Shown here piece by piece: positions 28,008 through 37,646 of a DNA stretch of 64,000 nt. Origin of the DNA: Novosphingobium sp. (GTDB lineage: Bacteria; Pseudomonadota; Alphaproteobacteria; Sphingomonadales; Sphingomonadaceae); assembly GCF_027531025.1 (NCBI RefSeq), contig NZ_JAPZQX010000004.1, positions 124,001 through 188,000 on the forward strand, written 5' to 3'. The number at the start of each line of letters is the position of its first letter. The first letter of the stretch is position 1. The notes under the pieces were generated by a model. It was given only the letters and a program-made list of their open reading frames with translations, did no database searches and was not told where the DNA came from. A program made the position numbers and the translations under genes.

Positions 28008-28514
28008 TTGCGCCAGCGCTACCTGATCGCGCTCGGCTCCAATCAGCGCCACCACCGCCACGGCCCGCCCGAACGCGTGCTGGCCGCGGCGCTGGATGCG
28101 TTGGCGCAGGCCGGGATGAAGGTCGAGGCCGCCGCTCCACTGATCCGCAGCGCGCCCATCGGCCCTTCGCTGCGCCGCTATGCCAATGGCGCGGTGCTGG
28201 TGACGAGCGAACTGATGCCGGACGAATTGCTGGCCGTGGTCAAGGATATCGAGCGTCAGTTCGGTCGCCGCCCCGGCGGGCAGCGCTGGGCTTCGCGGGT
28301 ACTCGATCTCGATATCGCATTGTGGAGCGGCGGGGCCTGGTCCTCGCCCGACCTGACCGTACCCCACGCCGCCTTCCGCAACCGCGACTTCGTGCTTGGC
28401 CCCGCTGCCGCGCTCGCCCCGCGCTGGCGCGACCCGCTGACCGGTCTTTCGCTGCGCCAGCTCAAGGCCCGCTTGACCCGCCGCGCCCGCATCCGTAAGC
28501 GCGCCGTTAGGTGA
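28008..28514 (+). CDS. folK: 2-amino-4-hydroxy-6-hydroxymethyldihydropteridine pyrophosphokinase
   Basis: A 168-residue HPPK of folate synthesis. It has the N-terminal YLIALGSNQ, a substrate-binding region with RYANGAVLV, the catalytic RxxxRWASRVLDLDIAL segment (DLDI binds Mg-ATP) and VPHAAFRNRDFVLGP. The start codon is TTG at 28008, three bases after aguB. The Arg-rich C-terminal tail ends directly at the first base of tRNA-Lys. Confidence 0.93.
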   Translation: MRQRYLIALGSNQRHHRHGPPERVLAAALDALAQAGMKVEAAAPLIRSAPIGPSLRRYANGAVLVTSELMPDELLAVVKDIERQFGRRPGGQRWASRVLDLDIALWSGGAWSSPDLTVPHAAFRNRDFVLGPAAALAPRWRDPLTGLSLRQLKARLTRRARIRKRAVR

Positions 28515-28590
28515 GGGCCCTTAGCTCAGTCGGTAGAGCAACTGACTTTTAATCAGTAGGTCGCTGGTTCGAACCCAGCAGGGCTCACCA
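28515..28590 (+). tRNA. tRNA-Lys (anticodon TTT)
   Basis: A 76-base cloverleaf. The seven-pair acceptor stem starts GGGCCCT and closes with AGGGCTC (one G-T pair); anticodon loop CTTTTAA has TTT at 28548-28550; the T-loop is GGTTCGAACC and the 3' CCA is encoded. It begins at the base directly after the folK stop, so it is probably cut from a folK-containing transcript. Confidence 0.97.
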
Positions 28591-28753
28591 CCGCTTCCCG
28601 CCTCCCTGCATCGCCCTGCATACGTTTTCCCGCCGCCTGCCGCCTTGCCGGGGGCAGCGCGGGTCACTACGCCAGCCTCGCCGACGGGGATCGAATCCGG
28701 TATCCCAGGCGCGCCTTGGCGCAATATCGTGACCAGTGGGAGGACCAGGATCG

Positions 28754-30193
28754 ATGAACCGCGGATCGGATAGCCTGCTGCTGTTCGGCGCGACGGGGGA
28801 CCTGGCGCAGCGCATGCTGCTGCCTTCGCTCTGCGCGCTCCATGCCGACAAGCTGGTCGCTGAAGACCTGAGGATCATCGGCACGGCCCGGCAGGACCTC
28901 GACGATGCCGGTTATCGCAACTTCGCGCGCGAGGCGCTGGAAAAGTTCATGCCCGCCGAACGGCGCGGGGGCATGGGCACTTTCCTCAACCGCCTGCATT
29001 ACCAGCCGCTCGATGCGACCGACCAGGCCGGCTATGCCGCGCTCGCCGCCAAGGTCGGCCCGGTGCAGGAGGGGCTCGCGATCTTCCTGTCGACCGCGCC
29101 CGCGCTGTTCGAGCCGACCATTGCCGGCCTCGCCGCCTCAGGCTTGGCCAGCGAAAAGGCGCGGATCGGCCTTGAAAAGCCGCTCGGCACCGACCTTGAA
29201 TCGAGCCGCCTGATCAATGATGCCGTGGCCAGCGCCTTCAGCGAAGAGCAGATCTTCCGGATCGACCATTACCTCGGCAAGGAAACGGTCCAGAACCTCC
29301 TCGCGCTGCGCTTTGCCAATATCCTGTTCGAGCCGCTGTGGAACGCGGCCCATATCGACCATGTCCAGATCACCGTGGCCGAAACCGTCGGGCTGGAAGG
29401 CCGCGTGGGCTTTTACGACGGGGCCGGGGCGCTGCGCGACATGGTGCAGAATCATATGCTCCAGCTGCTGGCCCTGGTGGCGATGGAGCCGCCGAGCAGC
29501 TTCGATGCCACCGCCGTGCGCGATGAAAAGGTCAAAGTGCTGCGCTCGCTGCGGACGGTCCTACCGGGCGAGACAGTGACTGGCCAGTACCGCGCCGGGG
29601 CCATCGGTGGCCAGGCCGTGCCCGGCTATGACGAGGAACTGGGCCGCGACAGCGACACCGAAACCTTCGTCGCGATCAAGGCGCACCTCGATAACTGGCG
29701 TTGGAAGGGGGTGCCGTTCTACCTGCGCACCGGCAAGCGGATGCCGACCCGCAAGACCGAGATCGTGGTGCAGTTTCGCCGGGTGCCGCACTCGATCTTC
29801 GCGGGCAAGGGCGCGCGCAGCGAACCCAACCGGCTGGTGATCGGGATCCAGCCGGAAGAAAACATCACCCTCTCGCTGATGGCCAAGGTGCCCGGCCTTG
29901 ACCGCGAAGGGCTGCGCCTGCGGGAAGTGCCGCTGGATATCCGGATGCAGGATGCCTTTGCCGGGCCGACCAAGCGGATCGCCTATGAGCGGCTGCTGCT
30001 TGACCTGATCGAGGGCGACCAGACGCTGTTCGTCCGCCGTGACGAGGTGGAAGCGCAGTGGGACTGGATCGACGCGATCCGGGCCGGCTGGGCCCAGCAC
30101 GAACTGACACCCAAAACCTACACCGCCGGGACCTGGGGACCCTCGGCCGCAATCGCGCTGACCGAGCGCGACGGAGTACATTGGCATGACTAA
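28754..30193 (+). CDS. zwf: Glucose-6-phosphate 1-dehydrogenase
   Basis: A 479-residue enzyme oxidising glucose-6-phosphate to 6-phosphogluconolactone. The coenzyme motif is GATGDLAQR near the N-terminus, with the active-site RIDHYLGKE motif and the [18 protein letters not shown] region. ATG at 28754 was preferred over GTG 28736. It is the first gene of a tightly overlapping Entner-Doudoroff unit and overlaps edd by eight bases. No 6-phosphogluconolactonase gene lies between them. Confidence 0.96.
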   Translation: MNRGSDSLLLFGATGDLAQRMLLPSLCALHADKLVAEDLRIIGTARQDLDDAGYRNFAREALEKFMPAERRGGMGTFLNRLHYQPLDATDQAGYAALAAKVGPVQEGLAIFLSTAPALFEPTIAGLAASGLASEKARIGLEKPLGTDLESSRLINDAVASAFSEEQIFRIDHYLGKETVQNLLALRFANILFEPLWNAAHIDHVQITVAETVGLEGRVGFYDGAGALRDMVQNHMLQLLALVAMEPPSSFDATAVRDEKVKVLRSLRTVLPGETVTGQYRAGAIGGQAVPGYDEELGRDSDTETFVAIKAHLDNWRWKGVPFYLRTGKRMPTRKTEIVVQFRRVPHSIFAGKGARSEPNRLVIGIQPEENITLSLMAKVPGLDREGLRLREVPLDIRMQDAFAGPTKRIAYERLLLDLIEGDQTLFVRRDEVEAQWDWIDAIRAGWAQHELTPKTYTAGTWGPSAAIALTERDGVHWHD

Positions 30194-32000
30194 GCTGCAT
30201 CCCGCCATCGAACGCGTCACCGCGCGGATCATCGAGAAATCGAAGGACAGCCGCCGCCGCTACCTCGACCTGATGGACCGCGAGGGCGAACGGTTTCCCA
30301 ACCGCAATGTCCTGTCCTGTTCGAACCTCGCCCACGGCTTTGCCGCGGCGCTGGAAGACAAGGGTGCGATCAAGAGCGGGCGCGGGGCCAACCTCGCGAT
30401 CGTCACAGCCTACAACGATATGCTTTCGGCCCATCAGCCCTATGGCCGCTATCCCGAAGCGATGAAGATGTATGCCCGCGAAGTCGGGGCAACCGCCCAG
30501 GTCGCCGGCGGGGTGCCGGCGATGTGCGATGGGGTCACGCAAGGCCAGGACGGGATGGAACTGTCGCTGTTCAGCCGCGACGTGATCGCGCTGAGCACGG
30601 CGGTGGCGATGAGCCATGCGATGTTCGATGGCATGGCGATCCTGGGGATCTGCGACAAGATCGTGCCCGGCCAGTTCATCGGCGCGTTGCGGTTCGGCTA
30701 TCTGCCAGCCGTGTTCATTCCTTCGGGGCCGATGCCTTCGGGCCTCGCCAACAAGGAAAAGCAGAAGGTCCGCCAGCTCTATGCCGAAGGCAAGGCCACC
30801 CGCGCCGACCTGCTCGAAAGCGAAAGCGCCAGCTATCACTCGCCCGGCACCTGCACCTTTTATGGCACGGCCAATTCGAACCAGATGATGATGGAGCTGA
30901 TGGGGCTCCACGTGCCGGGCTCGGCCTTCGTCCCGCCCAACACCCCGCTGCGCTCTGCCCTGACCCGCAAGGCGGTGCACCGGCTGGCCGAGATGGGGAT
31001 GGAAGGCGGCGATTACCGGCCGATGGGCCGCGTCGTCGATGAAAAGGCGGTGGTCAACGCCTGCGTCGGCCTGCTGGCCACCGGCGGCTCGACCAACCAT
31101 GCCATCCACTTGCCCGCCATGGCGCGCGCCGCCGGGATCATGCTCGATTGGCAGGATCTGGATGAGCTGAGCGCGGCCGTGCCGCTGATCGCGCGGGTCT
31201 ATCCCAATGGCGCGGCTGACGTGAACCATTTCCACGCGGCGGGCGGCATGGGCTTCGTGGTGCGCGAACTGCTGGGCGCGGGCCTGATCCACGGCGATAC
31301 CCTGACCGTGGCCGAGGGCGGCATGGCCGCCTATGGCCATGAGCCGGTGCTGGCCGACGAGGCGCTGGTCTGGCGGCCCGCCCCCGAAACCAGCGGCGAT
31401 GCCAATATCCTGGCCCCGGTGGTTGCGCCGTTCCAGCCGGATGGGGGCATGCGCCTCGTCACCGGCAACCTCGGGCGCGGGACGTTCAAGACCTCTGCGG
31501 TCGAGCGCGATCGCTACACGATCGAGGCTCCGGCCCGGGTGTTCGACAGCCAGGAAGCGGTCCAGGCCGCGTTCAAGGCGGGCGAACTGGACCGCGACGT
31601 GGTGGTTGTCGTCCGCTTCCAGGGGCCGCGGGCCAATGGCATGCCGGAACTGCACAAGCTGACCCCGCCGCTGGGTGTGCTGCAGGACAAGGGCTTCCGC
31701 GTCGCGCTGGTCACCGACGGGCGGATGAGCGGGGCGAGCGGCAAGGTGCCCGCCGCGATCCACGTCACGCCCGAGGCGCTGGGCGGCGGGCCGCTGGCGC
31801 GGGTGCGCGATGGCGATGTGATCAAGCTCTGCGCGCATGAAGGCACGCTGGAAGTCCAGGCGGACCTCGACGCGCGCGATGCCGCCCCCGATCCGGTCGC
31901 GACGCAGGGCATGGCCCGCGAACTGTTCGCCATGTTCCGCCGCTTTGCCGACGGGGCGGAGCAGGGCGGTTCGGCCATGCTGGCGGAGGGCGGGCTGTGA
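30186..32000 (+). CDS. edd: Phosphogluconate dehydratase
   Basis: A 604-residue IlvD/Edd-family iron-sulfur dehydratase making 2-keto-3-deoxy-6-phosphogluconate. Cluster and active-site cysteines are in [23 protein letters not shown] and [40 protein letters not shown] near the C-terminus is also diagnostic. It overlaps zwf by 8 and glk by 4 bases, so translation is probably coupled. Confidence 0.96.
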   Translation: MTKLHPAIERVTARIIEKSKDSRRRYLDLMDREGERFPNRNVLSCSNLAHGFAAALEDKGAIKSGRGANLAIVTAYNDMLSAHQPYGRYPEAMKMYAREVGATAQVAGGVPAMCDGVTQGQDGMELSLFSRDVIALSTAVAMSHAMFDGMAILGICDKIVPGQFIGALRFGYLPAVFIPSGPMPSGLANKEKQKVRQLYAEGKATRADLLESESASYHSPGTCTFYGTANSNQMMMELMGLHVPGSAFVPPNTPLRSALTRKAVHRLAEMGMEGGDYRPMGRVVDEKAVVNACVGLLATGGSTNHAIHLPAMARAAGIMLDWQDLDELSAAVPLIARVYPNGAADVNHFHAAGGMGFVVRELLGAGLIHGDTLTVAEGGMAAYGHEPVLADEALVWRPAPETSGDANILAPVVAPFQPDGGMRLVTGNLGRGTFKTSAVERDRYTIEAPARVFDSQEAVQAAFKAGELDRDVVVVVRFQGPRANGMPELHKLTPPLGVLQDKGFRVALVTDGRMSGASGKVPAAIHVTPEALGGGPLARVRDGDVIKLCAHEGTLEVQADLDARDAAPDPVATQGMARELFAMFRRFADGAEQGGSAMLAEGGL

Positions 32001-32974
32001 GCACCGACCTCGTCACGGTCGATATCGGCGGCACTCACGCGCGGTTCGCGCTGGCCACTGTCGCCGCCGATGGCAGCATCGAACTGGGCGAACCGGCCAC
32101 GCTCCACACCCGCGATCACGCCAGCTTCCAGACCGCCTGGGAAGATTTCGCTCGCATGCAGGGCGGCAGCCTGCCGCCCGCCGTGGCGATTGCCGTGGCC
32201 GGTCCGGTCGGCGGGGAAGTGATCCGCTTCACCAACAACCCGTGGATTATCCGCCCGGCGCTGATCCCGGAAAAGCTGGGCGCGGCGCGCTATACCGTCG
32301 TCAACGATTTCGGTGCGGTCGGCCATGCCGTGGCCCGCGCCGGGGACGATCACTTCATCCACCTGACCGGCCCGGAAACACCTCTGCCGGCCAGTGGCAC
32401 GCTCTCGATTGTTGGCCCGGGTACCGGTCTTGGCGTCGCCCATGTCTGGCGCGACGGAGAGGGCGGCTACCGGGTCCAGCCGACCGAGGGCGGGCACATC
32501 GACTTCGCCCCGCTCGACACCATCGAGGATGCGATCCTCGCCCGGCTGCGGCAGCGCTATCGCCGGGTTTCGGTGGAACGGGTCGTGTCCGGCCCCGGCC
32601 TGGTTGACATTTACGAGGCCCTGGCCGGGATGGAGGGTCGGGCAATCCAGCCGACCGACGACAAGGCGCTGTGGCAGTTGGGCCTGTCTGGCGATGACAG
32701 CCTGGCCGCCGCCGCGGTTGACCGGTTCTGCCTGTCGCTCGGGGCCGTGGCCGGGGACATTGCGCTGGCCCAGGGCGCCAGCGGCGTGGTCATCGCCGGG
32801 GGGCTTGGCCTGCGGATCCGCGAGACCTTGCTGCGTTCCGGCTTTGCCGAGCGGTTCCGCGCCAAGGGCCGGTTCAGCGAACTGATGGCCGCCCTGCCGG
32901 TCAAGCTTATCACCCATCCCCAGCCGGGCCTCTATGGGGCTGCGGCAGCCTTTGCTTCGGAACACCTGTCATGA
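31997..32974 (+). CDS. glk: Glucokinase (Glk family)
   Basis: A 325-residue hexokinase-fold glucokinase of the Glk (not ROK) branch. Phosphate-1 motif [11 protein letters not shown], sugar-binding [15 protein letters not shown] and [11 protein letters not shown], phosphate-2 [19 protein letters not shown] and adenosine motif [10 protein letters not shown] are all present. Its place in zwf-edd-glk matches the Zymomonas operon order. The GTG start at 31997 overlaps the edd stop. Confidence 0.94.
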   Translation: MSTDLVTVDIGGTHARFALATVAADGSIELGEPATLHTRDHASFQTAWEDFARMQGGSLPPAVAIAVAGPVGGEVIRFTNNPWIIRPALIPEKLGAARYTVVNDFGAVGHAVARAGDDHFIHLTGPETPLPASGTLSIVGPGTGLGVAHVWRDGEGGYRVQPTEGGHIDFAPLDTIEDAILARLRQRYRRVSVERVVSGPGLVDIYEALAGMEGRAIQPTDDKALWQLGLSGDDSLAAAAVDRFCLSLGAVAGDIALAQGASGVVIAGGLGLRIRETLLRSGFAERFRAKGRFSELMAALPVKLITHPQPGLYGAAAAFASEHLS

Positions 32975-33585
32975 GCCCTGTCGAAAACGTCATGCGTCTG
33001 GCCCCGGTCATCCCGGTGCTGGTGATCGAGGATGCGGCGCACGCCGTACCAGTGGCCGAAGCGCTGGTGCGCGGCGGCCTGCCGGTGCTGGAAGTGACCC
33101 TGCGCACCGCCGCCGCGCTCGACGTGATCCGGGCGATGAAGACCGTGCCGGGCGCCGTGGTCGGTGCCGGGACGGTGCTCAACGAACACGCGCTGGACGA
33201 TGCCCTGTCGGCGGGGAGCGAGTTCATCGTTTCCCCCGGCCTGACCAAGGGCCTGGCCCGCGCGGCCGAAGCCGCGAAAGTGCCGTTCCTGCCGGGCGTT
33301 GCCACCCCTTCGGACATCATGCGCGGGCTCGACCTGGGGCTTGACCGGTTCAAGTTCTTCCCGGCCGAGGCCAATGGCGGCATTCCTGCGCTGAAGGCCA
33401 TCGCCGCGCCCTTCGCCTCGGTCCGGTTCTGCCCGACCGGCGGGATCACGGCGACCAGCGCGGCGGACTGGCTCGCGCTCGATGCCGTGCTGTGCTGCGG
33501 CGGTTCCTGGCTGGTCGGCAAGGGCGCGCCCGACGTTGCCGCAATCGAGGCGGCGGCTCGCTCCGCTGCTGCCCTGCCGCGATGA
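32971..33585 (+). CDS. eda: KDPG aldolase (2-dehydro-3-deoxyphosphogluconate aldolase)
   Basis: A 204-residue class I aldolase splitting KDPG into pyruvate and glyceraldehyde-3-phosphate. Catalytic Glu is in LEVTLRT, then GAGTVLNEHALDDALSAGSEF, and the Schiff-base Lys is in FKFFPAEANGG; phosphate is bound by the FCPTGGIT loop. It overlaps glk and the next gene by four bases each, completing the Entner-Doudoroff set. Confidence 0.95.
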   Translation: MSPVENVMRLAPVIPVLVIEDAAHAVPVAEALVRGGLPVLEVTLRTAAALDVIRAMKTVPGAVVGAGTVLNEHALDDALSAGSEFIVSPGLTKGLARAAEAAKVPFLPGVATPSDIMRGLDLGLDRFKFFPAEANGGIPALKAIAAPFASVRFCPTGGITATSAADWLALDAVLCCGGSWLVGKGAPDVAAIEAAARSAAALPR

Positions 33586-36356
33586 CCAGCCTTGCGGCTC
33601 TCGACGCGCGGCTGCAGGACCTGCACACGCGCACGGCCGAGACGCCGCTGTTCAATCCCGTGTTCCAGCTGGGGCTTGAACTGTCACGCGAACTGGAAAG
33701 CGGCAAGCTGACCCTGGCCGAGCTGGAAGGTCTGGTGGCCGAGCTGGAATGCGATGGCCTGCAGGCCCGCGCGGCACGGCTGGCGCGGCTGGCGGGGCCG
33801 GTCGATCCGGCGGGGAACGCCGCCAGTATCGCCGCGCTGGCGGGCGAGGACACCGAGTTCGAGGCTTTCGCCGCGCGCTGGGCCAGGCCGCTGGCCCATA
33901 TCGTCTTCACCGCCCACCCCACGTTCCTGTTGGCCAGCGGACAGACGGAGGCGGTCGCGCAATCGGCATCGGCGGGTGCGATTGGCGAAGCAACCACTTG
34001 CGCCGCCTCGCCTGTACGCGAGGCGATCACCCTCGATAGCGAACACGCCCAGGCCATGGCCGCGCTGGCCCATGCCCAGGCTGCGCGCGACCGGATCACC
34101 GGCATCCTGTTGGCCGAGGCGCGCCGCCGCTGGCCCGACCGCTGGCGCGAGCTGGCCCCGGTGCCGGTGCGGCTGGCCTCCTGGGTCGGCTATGACATGG
34201 ACGGGCGGACCGACATCACCTGGGCCACCTCCCTGCGCTATCGCCTGTCCGAAAAGGCCGAGCGGCTGGCGGGTTACGCGGCGGCGCTGGACAGGGCTGC
34301 GCCGGATCTTGCGGCGGACCTCCAACGCGCCGGGGCCTATGCCGCCGAACGCGCCGCCAGCTTTGCGGCGGACCTGTCCGATCCGGCCGCGCTGTCCGCT
34401 GCCGCCAATGCCTTTACCGCCAATCATCCCGACAAGCTGACCAGCCTTGCGCCCATGATTGCCGCGCTCGAGCAGCGTGCTGCCGCAGCCGACGATGCCG
34501 CTGCCGAAGCCCTGCTGCGCGTTGCCGCGGCAATGCGCGCCGATGGCCTCGGCATGGGCTGGATCCATTTCCGGGTGAACGCCAGCCAGCTTCAGAACGC
34601 GATCCGCCGCCGGATCGATCCCGACGGCAAGCTCGATCTGGCCAGCCAGGCCGCCCTGGTGCGGCTGCGCGAGCTGCTGGCCGGGGTGAAGCCGTTGCGT
34701 GCCAATATGGCCGCGCTGGCGATCGAGAACAGCACGGCCGTGCGCCAGTTCCTGCTGATCGCGCAGATCCTGCACCACGTCGATGCCGATACGCCGATCC
34801 GGATGCTGGTGGCCGAATGCGAACAGCCGACCACCGTGCTGGCCGCGCTCTACTTCGCCGAACTGTTCGGCGTGGCGGGCAAGGTCGATGTTTCGCCGCT
34901 GTTCGAAACCGAGAGCGCGCTGGAACATGGCGGGCGGTTCCTCGATGCCGTGCTGGCCGAGCCGCATTACCAGGCCTATGCCCGCTCGCGCGGACGGGTC
35001 TCGATCCAGACCGGCTTTTCCGATGCCGGGCGCTTTGTCGGCCAGATCCCGGCGGCGCTGGCGATCGAGCGGCTGCAGGGGCGGCTGTCTGAAGCCATGG
35101 TCGCCAATGGCCTCACCGATCTGGCCGCGCTGATCTTCAACACCCACGGCGAGTCCATGGGCCGCGGTGCCCATCCCGCCAGCTTTGCCGACCGGCTGGA
35201 ATGGCCGCTGTCGCCCTGGGCACGGCGGCGGTTCCTGCGGGCGGGGATCGCGCTGGAGCCCGAAGTCAGCTTCCAGGGCGGCGATGGCTACCTGTTCTTC
35301 GGCACGCCCGAACTGGCGCTGGCGACCCTGACCCGCTTTGCCGAGCTGGCTCCGGCCCGCGCCGATGCGGACGCGGCACCCGATCGGTTCTATCGCCGCA
35401 CGGACTTGTCGCTCGATTTCTACCGCGCGATCCGGCGGGTGCAGCAGGGCTATCTCGCCAGCGCGACCTATGCCCGCGCGGTCACCGCCTTTGGCCTTGG
35501 CCTGCTGAACGAAACCGGCAGTCGCAAGAGCCGCCGCCAGTCCGACCTCGCCGCCGACCGGACGATGAGCCTGCGCCAGATCCGCGCGATCCCGCATAAT
35601 GCCGTGCTTCAGCAGTTGGGCTATCCGGTCAACGTGATCGCCGGGTTCGGCACGGCGGCGGACGGCAATTACGAGGCGATCGCCGGCCTGCTGCGCGACA
35701 GCCACCGGGGCCGCCAGCTGGTCCGCCTGGTCCGCGCCGCCAATGCCCTGGCCAGCATCAAGACGGTGGCCGCCTATGGCGAGCTGTTCAACTCCGCCTA
35801 CTGGGCCAGTCGGCCCTATCGCGGTGACGAGGAAGGCATTGCCGATGCCTGCCTTGCTCTCGCCGAATACCTGACCAAGGACGATCGCACCGGGGTCTAT
35901 CGCCGCTTTGCCTCGCGCCTGCGGGTCGATGCGCTGAAGCTGCACAAGCTGCTGGCGCTGATCCCCGACGAGGCACCGCTGGCGGGCCGCGAGCAGGTGC
36001 GCCGGACGCTCGGCGTGCTCCAGGCGCTGCGGCTCGCGCTGTTCCAGCACATGTTCATCCGCGCGGTCTCGGTTCCGGCCTTCAGCCGCGCCAACGACAT
36101 CAGCCGCGATGACGTGCTGGAAATGGTCTTCACCCTGCGGATCGACGATGCCCTGGCCCAATTGCGCCGCGCCTTCCCGGCCAGCGCGCCGGGTGTGGAC
36201 GATTTCGCCGTGACCGAGCCAAGCGACTATCCGGACGAGGGCGCGGTCGGCTATGGCGCGATCCATCGTGACAATATCGAGCCGATCGCCAATGCCCATG
36301 CCCTTGTCCTGCGGATCACCACGGCCATTGCCAACCAATTCGGCGCGCACGGTTAG
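33582..36356 (+). CDS. Phosphoenolpyruvate carboxylase homologue with divergent active site
   Basis: A 924-residue PEPC-family protein. FTAHPT (109-114, His112) and the metal Glu442 (PLFET) and Asp481 (GFSD) are kept, and a GSRKSRRQ...IRAIPH region matches the PEPC GSRPxKR...LRAIPW segment. The glycine-rich catalytic loop, FHGRGG(S/T)xGRGG in true enzymes, reads FNTHGESMGRGA (519-530): the first His is Asn520 and the first Arg is His522; only the second Arg (528) remains. The GYSDSxKDxG Lys is Arg484, and no LRVTEQGE motif is seen. It starts ATG 33582, overlapping eda. It may be a weak or repurposed enzyme. Confidence 0.8.
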   Translation: MTSLAALDARLQDLHTRTAETPLFNPVFQLGLELSRELESGKLTLAELEGLVAELECDGLQARAARLARLAGPVDPAGNAASIAALAGEDTEFEAFAARWARPLAHIVFTAHPTFLLASGQTEAVAQSASAGAIGEATTCAASPVREAITLDSEHAQAMAALAHAQAARDRITGILLAEARRRWPDRWRELAPVPVRLASWVGYDMDGRTDITWATSLRYRLSEKAERLAGYAAALDRAAPDLAADLQRAGAYAAERAASFAADLSDPAALSAAANAFTANHPDKLTSLAPMIAALEQRAAAADDAAAEALLRVAAAMRADGLGMGWIHFRVNASQLQNAIRRRIDPDGKLDLASQAALVRLRELLAGVKPLRANMAALAIENSTAVRQFLLIAQILHHVDADTPIRMLVAECEQPTTVLAALYFAELFGVAGKVDVSPLFETESALEHGGRFLDAVLAEPHYQAYARSRGRVSIQTGFSDAGRFVGQIPAALAIERLQGRLSEAMVANGLTDLAALIFNTHGESMGRGAHPASFADRLEWPLSPWARRRFLRAGIALEPEVSFQGGDGYLFFGTPELALATLTRFAELAPARADADAAPDRFYRRTDLSLDFYRAIRRVQQGYLASATYARAVTAFGLGLLNETGSRKSRRQSDLAADRTMSLRQIRAIPHNAVLQQLGYPVNVIAGFGTAADGNYEAIAGLLRDSHRGRQLVRLVRAANALASIKTVAAYGELFNSAYWASRPYRGDEEGIADACLALAEYLTKDDRTGVYRRFASRLRVDALKLHKLLALIPDEAPLAGREQVRRTLGVLQALRLALFQHMFIRAVSVPAFSRANDISRDDVLEMVFTLRIDDALAQLRRAFPASAPGVDDFAVTEPSDYPDEGAVGYGAIHRDNIEPIANAHALVLRITTAIANQFGAHG

Positions 36357-36365
36357 GAGCCGGGC

Positions 36366-37613
36366 ATGACGCCGACCGAGCTTTCGATCGCCTTTTTCCT
36401 GCAGGTGGCGGTGATCCTGGTCACCTGCCGCCTCGTCGGCACAGCGGCGCAGCGCTGGCTGGGGCAACCACGCGTGGTGGGCGAGATGATCGCCGGGGTG
36501 ATCCTGGGCCCCAGCCTGCTTGGCGCGCTCGCTCCGGAAGTGCAGGAATTTCTGTTTCCCAAGGAATCGAAGCCGATCCTGTTCGTGATCGCCCAGTTCG
36601 GGGTGGGGCTTTACATGTTCCTGGTCGGGCTGGGGTTCGATCGCGGGGAGTTTCGCAAGGGCGCGCGCGGGGCGGCGTCGGTTTCGCTGGCCGGCATGGC
36701 CGCGCCTTTCGCTGTGGCCGTGGCGATTGCGCCCTGGCTGCTCAATCACGGCGGGCTGTTCACGCCCACGGTGACGCAGTTCGAAGCGACGCTGTTCATG
36801 GGCGCGGCCATTGCGATCACCGCCTTCCCGATGCTGGCGCGGATCATTCACGAGCGCGGCCTGTCCGGATCGCCGCTCGGCACGCTGTCGCTCTCGGCCG
36901 GGGCGATCGACGATGCCGGGGCCTGGGTGCTGATCGCGCTGGTCCTGGCCAGCTTTGGCGACGGGCCGCAGATTGCTGTGCTGGCGATTGGCGGCGGCTT
37001 CACCTTCGCGCTGTTCATGGTGCTGATCGCGCCGCGCCTGCTCAAGGTGCTGGAGCGCCGGATCGAAGAGACCGGGATGGACGAGACACTGCTGGCGATC
37101 GTCCTGGTGCTTTACCTGCTCTGTGCCTGGGCAATGGACGTGGCGGGCATTCACGCGGTGTTCGGCGGGTTCCTGCTGGGCACGGCCATGTCGCGCGGCA
37201 AACTGACCGAGGCGATCCGCGAGAAGCTGGAGCCGGTCACTGTCGTTCTGCTGCTGCCGTTCTTCTTCACCTATTCGGGGCTCCATACCGAGCTGACCCT
37301 GCTGGGCGATCCGGCGCTGCTGGCGGTGGCCGGGCTGATCCTGGTCCTGTCGATCGCGGCCAAGGGCGGGGCCTGCTATCTTGCCGCGCGCCTTTCCGGT
37401 CAGGACAATGCCACCGCCATGGGCATCGGCGCGTTGATGAATGCGCGCGGGCTGATGGAGCTGATCGTGATCAACATCGGCCTGCAGCGCGGGATCATCA
37501 CCCCGGCGCTGTTCGCGATGATGGTGGTCATGGCGATCGTCACCACGCTGATGGCCTCGCCCCTGTTCGAGCTGTTCTATGGTCGCCGGGCAAGGGCCGA
37601 AGGGCGGCTCTAG
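36366..37613 (+). CDS. CPA2-type cation:proton antiporter
   Basis: A 415-residue polytopic protein of the KefB/NhaS-like monovalent cation:proton antiporter-2 family. About twelve helices are visible, with the conserved VVGEMIAGVILGPSLLG segment early and a charged GAIDDAGAWVLIAL (tandem Asp) helix mid-protein, the likely ion-binding site. No RCK/TrkA-N regulatory domain is attached. It lies nine bases after the PEPC-like gene on the same strand. The ion (K or Na) cannot be decided. Confidence 0.88.
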   Translation: MTPTELSIAFFLQVAVILVTCRLVGTAAQRWLGQPRVVGEMIAGVILGPSLLGALAPEVQEFLFPKESKPILFVIAQFGVGLYMFLVGLGFDRGEFRKGARGAASVSLAGMAAPFAVAVAIAPWLLNHGGLFTPTVTQFEATLFMGAAIAITAFPMLARIIHERGLSGSPLGTLSLSAGAIDDAGAWVLIALVLASFGDGPQIAVLAIGGGFTFALFMVLIAPRLLKVLERRIEETGMDETLLAIVLVLYLLCAWAMDVAGIHAVFGGFLLGTAMSRGKLTEAIREKLEPVTVVLLLPFFFTYSGLHTELTLLGDPALLAVAGLILVLSIAAKGGACYLAARLSGQDNATAMGIGALMNARGLMELIVINIGLQRGIITPALFAMMVVMAIVTTLMASPLFELFYGRRARAEGRL

Positions 37614-37646
37614 CCAGACCCGGCTGGCCCCGCCTATGGTCCTGTC

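Noticed and set aside
29865..31838. A 657-codon minus-strand open frame opposite zwf and edd
   Set aside because: Same reasoning: shadow of the Entner-Doudoroff genes with His/Arg/Gln-rich translation.
33684..37286. A 1200-codon open frame on the minus strand opposite the PEPC-like and antiporter genes
   Set aside because: It is the antisense shadow of two clearly conserved plus-strand genes; the translation is rich in His, Gln, Arg and Gly with no family motif, as expected in GC-rich DNA.
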